From Entonaema liquescens (lineage: Eukaryota; Ascomycota; Sordariomycetes; Xylariales; Xylariaceae): a stretch of 64,000 bases of DNA. The notes below the pieces were generated by a model that made no database searches, was not told the origin of the DNA, and saw nothing but the letters and a program-made list of their open reading frames with translations. Positions 58,714 through 64,000 of this stretch are shown here, piece by piece (positions within the stretch are counted from its first letter, which is position 1; each line of letters begins with the position of its first letter). The position numbers and the translations under genes are program-made. Where the stretch lies: positions 2,170,001 through 2,234,000 of the forward strand of contig CADCSX010000023.1 in the NCBI GenBank assembly GCA_902805475.1, in the 5' to 3' direction.

Positions 58714-61700
58714 ATGTCTGGCCCAGAGGAGCCGCATACATCTGACACTACTCCCCAGATTAATGGGTCGCCAACCCCTTCAGAGAAGGACACGGTACGT
58801 CAATCATATTATCTTCACATGCGAGAAAAACCCCCCTTTTGTTTAAGCATAATGCATAGGTAGCTATCCTTAGCTATATATCTATATTCCACCGTGCTAT
58901 TAAATTTATAAGTGCTAATTTACATCTTTATAAAGGACGATACCTTCGAAGATGCTATTGACACAGGATCCGTGAGATCTCTAACAAATCGCAAACTCTC
59001 GCCTCGACCGAATAGCGGTGCCACAGATAGTATCCCAGAGTCTCCAGAGGACGAAGAAAGTGAAGAGAGTGAAGATGAGACCAATGGAAACGCAGTAGAG
59101 GAAAAAGAGGAGGAAAAGGAGAAGGAGAAGAAAAAGGAAGAGGAGAAGGAAAAAGAAACCGAGAAGGACGATGTAAAAGTGGACGTAAAGGAGGACGTCA
59201 AAGAACTTGAGACCGACGAGGAAGAGGACGAGAAAGACGAGGTTGCCGAACTCTCGCCTACAATCAAATCCGAACGTAACTCGACTGCATCCTTAGACAA
59301 TGTCGATCTTAGCGATGAAGTTACAGAACAACCAAAGGGTTTGTTAACAATGCACTTGTATTCCAGAACTGCACTTGCTAATATATAAATCTAGAAGAAC
59401 CACCTGTTGTAGCAGCAGCAGCACCCGCAGTAGCACCCGCAGTGAAACCGCCCTCCAAGAAACTTTCTCTCGGTAATATTGGAATCACAATGCCTTGGTC
59501 TTCATCCCCCTGCTACTGAATCACCCCGAAAACAAGCCCGAATCCTACTCCTACACCTGCAGCTCCTGCAGCTCCAACCCGAAAAACCACAGGTGGTCCG
59601 TTTTCTTGGTTATCACGGAATTCCACCCATAAGGAAAAGGAGAAGGATGCTGTGACATCGCCACCCGTTACAGCGGCTGCATCGCGCAGGAACACGGCGA
59701 GCTCGGTTGCCACGTTAACCAGTAATCCAGAAATGATGCTTAGCAAGCTCGAGGAGGAGAACGAAGGCGCTGTAGGGCCTCGTCTCTCAAGAAACAGTTT
59801 GAAAGACAGGTTTAAATACGTACGAATGCGGGAAGAGGCTGGCATTTCCCTCAACCCCGATGACGATGATAAGGCGTCGACCTTGGGAGTTCTGAGCCCG
59901 ACTGGCGAGAGCTATCCGGATGCAAACTTCACGTTGCCTCCGCCGTCTCCTTTACCACCAAACCCAGACACGAACCTTGCCCCCGGAACTGTCTCGGGCG
60001 TGTCTGCTGGCCCTTCCACTATTGCGGATTCTCAGGTTGATTGGGATCTTTGGCAATCCGTCGTTTATGAGGGCCCCGCCGCTGTTGCGAGAACAAACCC
60101 AGAAGAGCTTAACAAGGCGATTGTTACGGGCATCCCTAACGTGATCCGGGGTGTGGTGTGGCAAGTACTTGCCCAGAGCAAGAGTGAGGACCTTGAAAGG
60201 GTATATAGAGAGTTGGTGTCTCGAGGCTCTGAAAAGAACAAAGACCGTAACAGCAATGCTACCTCTATCAGTCTCTCGAGCAACGGAAACTTGAGCTCAG
60301 AAAGAGAAGCCGTGGCTTCTTCAGCTTCTTCTGTTCAGTCTGAAGTTTCTGGCGCCAGCGGTAAGAAGCCATCTCCGCCATCTTCTGAACCGTCGGAAGC
60401 AGCTCTGAAGGCTCAGGCCTTAGCTGCAGCCGAAAGGAAACGCAAGGAAAAGGAAGATGCGGTGTCGCTTCAAAAACTGGAGAGGGCCATTAAGAGGGAT
60501 ATTGGTGCCCGGACAAGTTTCTCGAAGTATGCTGCAGCTGCAGGTCTGCAAGATGGCCTATTCGGCGTCTGCAAGGCCTACGCGCTCTTCGATGAAGACG
60601 TTGGATATGCTCAAGGAATGAATTTCTTGATTATGCCACTCCTTTTCAACATGCCTGAAGAAGAATCGTTCAGTATACTTGTCCGACTGATGAACGAATA
60701 CAAGTTACGAGACCTATTTATTCAGGACATGCCGGGTTTGCATATGCATCTATACCAGTTCGAGAGATTGCTTGAGGATTTAGAGCCCGCTCTTTACTGC
60801 CATTTGCACCGTCGTGGGATATCGCCCCATTTGTACGCGACGCAATGGTTCCTTACTCTTTTTGCTTACAGGTTTCCCCTGCAGCTCGTACTAAGAATCT
60901 ATGATTTAATCTTCTCCGAGGGTTTATCTGCCATTCTAAAGTTCGGCATTGTCCTAATGCAAAAGAATTCAGCCGCGTTGCTCGAGATGACAGATATGGG
61001 CCAATTGACGACTTTCCTAAGGGACAAGCTCTTTGATGTGTATATTGACCAATCCCCTAGCGCTGGTAGCATCCTCGAGAACGGCTTTTTCGGTAGCAGT
61101 TCTTCAAGTGCTGACAAGGAGGTCTACCGGGCAGATCAATTAGTCCAGGATGCATGCGAAGTGAAGATTACACCTGAAATCCTCAAAGCTTACACAGCCG
61201 AATGGGAGGAGAAGACTCGGGCTGAAAAAGAGAAAGAGAAGGAGCTTGAGAACCTGAAGACTACGAGCTTGAGCCAGGCCATCAGGATCCGGAAGCTTGA
61301 GGAACGATTAGAAGCGAGCGATCGCGAACAGGCAACCGTAACAACAGACCTTGTTCACACTAAGATCGAAAACGAAGAGCTCAAAGATCAAAACGAAAGC
61401 TTGACTGGTCAAGTCAGAGAGCTCCGTAATGTCATCGAGAAGCAACCCGAGGAGTTGGAAGGAGCCTGGAAACTCGAGCGTGACGACCTCATGAAGAGGA
61501 ATGAGAAAGTACATGAAGAAAATAGGAGACTCGAGAAGGAGCTCCAAGAGCTTGAAGAAGAATTAGTTCAAACTAAGATGCGATGTGCCGAGGTATGTAA
61601 TTTCCTTCATCTACCTAACTCGTAACCAGCCCAGCTAACAATTTGTGATAGATCAACTCGCAACACGAGACCCTCCAAAGGAAGTGGGCCGAACTCAAGC

Positions 61701-61714
61701 GGCAGTTCGCCTGA
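58714..61714 (+). CDS. TBC-domain Rab GTPase-activating protein (Gyp5-like)
   Basis: Five exons: 58714-58794, 58936-59338, 59395-59472, 59563-61592 and 61652-61714, giving about 884 residues. The TBC domain (about residues 377-640) speeds GTP hydrolysis by Rab proteins. Both catalytic fingers are present: R504 in IKRDIGARTSF and Q538 in GYAQGMNFLIMPLLF. The C-terminal 200 residues are coiled coil, as in Gyp5/EVI5-type GAPs, which act on Golgi-to-surface traffic. The N-terminus is acidic/Lys-rich (EEKEKEKKKEEEKEKE), followed by poly-Ala/Pro and a GGPFSWLSRNS motif. The third intron is the weak point. An in-frame TGA at 59517 must be spliced out. A donor at 59473 with acceptor at 59562 or 59571 (both CAG, nine bases apart) keeps the frame. 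The nearer AAG at 59536 would shift it. Domain call firm; exon 3/4 junction tentative. Confidence 0.88.
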
Positions 61715-63137
61715 GCTGGTCCTCCCTGATCACGCTCCTGCTACAGACTTCCTGGTTCACCCACATTCTCGTTCTTGTACAAAGTAGCTTCTACTATGGT
61801 TGTTGTAGTCAGACAATCCACCAGGAGGGAGAGTGAGCAGGGACAACAATCACGTAATTGAGGCTATTCATCCTTACCCTTGCCATGTCATATCTGGGTA
61901 TTTACGAAGTCAGGTTTTATCATTTTGTCAAGCGTGCTCCTTTTTTTTTCATCGATTCAACAGCCGCTGGTAGCATAGGCGTCTAGGCTTAAAGCCAAAG
62001 TACTCGGTCAGCCGCTTGGCGACAACGTTTTCTTGTTCCCCCTTCTCCGTCTTTGTCCATTGTGTCTGTCATCTCGAGTAATTAGGAGGGGAGCTTTCTT
62101 ACCACGTCACGGGCACGGAGTCACACATTAGAGAGAGAACGAGATAACCGCCTTGCACCCCCGAGGGGAGCATCGTCACGTCACGTCACATCACATCGTA
62201 TCGCATCATATCATATCTATCATATTACTTCGTTGGTGGGCTGGGGGATGGCCATAGCATAGCATAGCATAGCATAGCATAGCATCGCATCGCATCGCAT
62301 CGCATCGCATGCTTGCTTGCGTGCACGTATGTTGGGGGAGATAACGCACTTGGGAGAAAGAGGAACACGTTTTCAGAACAGACAGGCTGAGGTCCTGTAG
62401 AGAAGAGAGGAGTATTGTATAGAATCAGAGCTAGGAAGTAGTTCGATGAATACCACATTCTACCATCATGATTATTTAGTTGATATTGCAAGTGTTGTCG
62501 TGTCCTGTGTTGCTAGTATATCATCAATGTTGCCGGCGTTAATTGGGATAATAGTGAAAGTTCTCTTGTATGAAATTTCTGATGATCTTAGCTCTGTAGT
62601 GTAATGAAACTAGTCTCGAAATGCTTATGAGACTTCACTATTGATATAACTAGACTCTATCCTCGAACCTCTTGTCTAAGGCCTAAAAGAGCGGATCATT
62701 TACGTGTAAGACAAATAAGCATCAGGCTACTACAATATCAATATCAGGAAGATGCCATAGTCGAAGAGCTTAGCACCATGAATTTACGAATAAACAACTT
62801 CGATCATAGGTACCTATTAAGAACGGGGACCGAAAACATGTTGAATATCAGCATAGGGATGATGCGTCTCAATCAATACGATTACGATTACAAACAAAGC
62901 AGAGCAAGAATCACATATGAACAGTAAAAAGAATAGCATTTCACATAACCGTGACTATCGTGGCAAATTGACACTGGCAAGCCCCTCTGGTGATCTTTTA
63001 TTGATCAGAACCTAGCAAACGCGATCCCTTTCCGTTGCCGAAGATGAATAGAATCCATGAACACCGGTGCCATCGCGCGTGGTATTTTGCAGTGCCCTCA
63101 TAACCGAACCCTCTACCTTCCTTCGTCCGCTCACCGT
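61715..63137. other. Convergent intergenic region with simple repeats
   Basis: About 1.4 kb between the 3' ends of the TBC gene (+) and the S8 gene (-). It contains degenerate CATCG/CGTCA-like repeats at 62160-62220 and the pentanucleotide array listed separately. No gene was seen. Confidence 0.6.
62253..62310 (+). repeat. Pentanucleotide microsatellite (CATAG)n-(CATCG)n
   Basis: Six or so tandem CATAG units pass directly into about five CATCG units, differing by one base, which suggests expansion after a point mutation. It lies in noncoding DNA and gives a Cys/Tyr/Met-rich spurious frame on -. Confidence 0.9.
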
Positions 63138-63861
63138 CTACTTGTGTAGCTTACGCTGGTAGAAAGCCAGCTCCTCGCCCTCGAGGATGTATCCGTCCGC
63201 ACGGCCGCTCTGGCCGGGTCGGCTGGCGATGACTGCGTATAGACGACCAGCCTCGAATTGCTTCTCTAGAGCACCCTCGACCTTGCCGGTGGCGGAATAT
63301 CGGGCGGCCTGCTTGCGCTCGACGGCCTTGCTCTTCTTGACGACTTCCTCCTCCTTGCCAGACTTCTGCTGGCGTCTGCGGCCTAGGGATTGGCCGTAGT
63401 GGCTCTCATACCATTGACGGAAGGGAGCGGCATCGATCTGGACGACGGCGGACTTGGTAAGGGTGTTGGTTCGGACCAACTCGTTGTTGGAAGGGTGGTA
63501 GGCGACAACGATGACACGGGTCTTACGGGTGATACCCTCAGAGGCCCAGGCAAAGTTACCGGTGTCGAGACGAAGGGCACGGTACTTGTGGTTGCCGCCG
63601 CGGGTGCGGACGGTGTGGATTCGCTTGGGGCCGATACGGGTGTTGGCCTCCTGTCGGCCAGCCTCGAAAGCGCGCTTCTTCCCTGGTGAGGAGGTCAGAA
63701 CGTATGATCATTGTACAAAAACATGATGCATACGGGCTTTCGATATATGGGGGCGTATCTCGAAAACACGATCAATGCGGTTGGTTCTACTACGTACGGT
63801 AAAAGGCGCGTTTGGCACCGGTGGCGGAGCGCTTGTGGCGGGAGTCGCGAGAAATACCCAT
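63138..63861 (-). CDS. rps8: 40S ribosomal protein S8 (eS8)
   Basis: Two exons on -, 63861-63798 and 63682-63138 (phase 1), give 202 residues, the usual length. The spliced start MGISRDSRHKRSATGAKRAF-YRKKRAFEAGRQ is nearly invariant in eS8, followed by TRIGPKRIHTVRTRGGNHKYRALRLDTGNFAW, RVIVVAYHPSNNELVRTNTL and the end DGYILEGEELAFYQRKLHK. eS8 is a basic small-subunit protein needed for early 40S assembly. Intron placement after residue 21 agrees with conserved residues on both sides. The upstream promoter region continues to the window edge. Confidence 0.97.
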
Positions 63862-64000
63862 GATTGCGGTTTCTGATCAGAGGACTTGGTGGTTAGCTTC
63901 GGAGGATAAATGATAAAATGAAGAAAAATGCTGCTGGCGACGAGCAGTGGGAAATCTTGCAGCAACAAATTCGACAGAGTCAATACTGTTGATTGCTTTA
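63862..64000. other. Promoter region of the S8 gene, cut by the window edge
   Basis: The last 139 bases hold the 5' leader and part of the promoter of the S8 gene. No additional coding signal is visible. Confidence 0.5.

Noticed and set aside
58920..59300. Ser-rich - strand frame opposite the TBC gene N-terminus
   Set aside because: It mirrors the Glu/Lys-rich coding repeat of the + strand exon and has no motif.
1..64000. CRISPR arrays, operons and dispersed 5S rRNA genes
   Set aside because: No spaced direct repeats, no polycistronic layout and no 5S-like sequence were seen; the gene structure is plainly eukaryotic.

Overview
The window is a stretch of nuclear chromosome from a filamentous ascomycete (Pezizomycotina, most likely Sordariomycetes). 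Reasons: short spliceosomal introns of about 45-100 bases with GTAAGT/GTACGT donors and CTAAC/CTGAC-like branch sites, genes on both strands without operons, fungal protein families throughout (Tcp11/Sok1, LicD/Mnn4, Tom1, Skg6-like), a small AT-rich inverted-repeat element with a RIP-like base pattern, and an intron-containing tRNA gene. All gene models below were spliced by hand from reading frame, splice consensus and family knowledge; no database was searched.

Layout from left to right. 1.4-7.7 kb: a TCP11/SOK1-family gene and MRE11, both on +. 9.1-13.4 kb: a LicD-domain gene (+) whose 5' end is out of frame with its body, a ubiquitin-like/WLM metalloprotease (-), and the KDEL receptor ERD2 (+). 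14.2-16.0 kb: a Ser/Thr-rich single-pass membrane protein (-). 16.4-17.0 kb: an AT-rich element bounded by 21-base perfect inverted repeats. 18.1-18.9 kb: a small CxxC protein of unknown function. 18.9-22.7 kb: no gene seen. 22.7-29.6 kb is a dense housekeeping block: PRPP synthetase (+), ribosomal protein S6 (-), CTF8 (+), TAF10 (+) and mitochondrial ribosomal protein S19 (-). 31.4-32.7 kb: a secreted GH5 glucanase (+), convergent with a 899-residue multidomain protein (-) that carries a cupin-like segment, TPRs, ankyrin-like repeats and a C-terminal TIR-like domain.

37.5-50.2 kb is one giant gene on -, the HECT ubiquitin ligase TOM1/HUWE1 (about 4065 residues in 10 exons), with one single-base break in the HECT domain. 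52.1 kb: tRNA-Ala(AGC) with a 42-base intron. 52.8-54.1 kb: a beta-lactamase/esterase-fold gene (-). 54.1-58.7 kb: no gene seen. 58.7-61.7 kb: a TBC-domain Rab GAP (+). 63.1-63.9 kb: ribosomal protein S8 (-).

Most of the window is conserved single-copy cell machinery: DNA repair and cohesion (MRE11, CTF8), transcription (TAF10), translation (S6, S8, mitochondrial S19, tRNA-Ala), nucleotide precursor supply (PRPP synthetase), secretory traffic (ERD2, TBC GAP) and ubiquitin-linked proteolysis (TOM1, WLM protease). These genes do not form a pathway cluster. The best candidate for something undescribed is the TIR-like multidomain protein at 33.0-35.8 kb.
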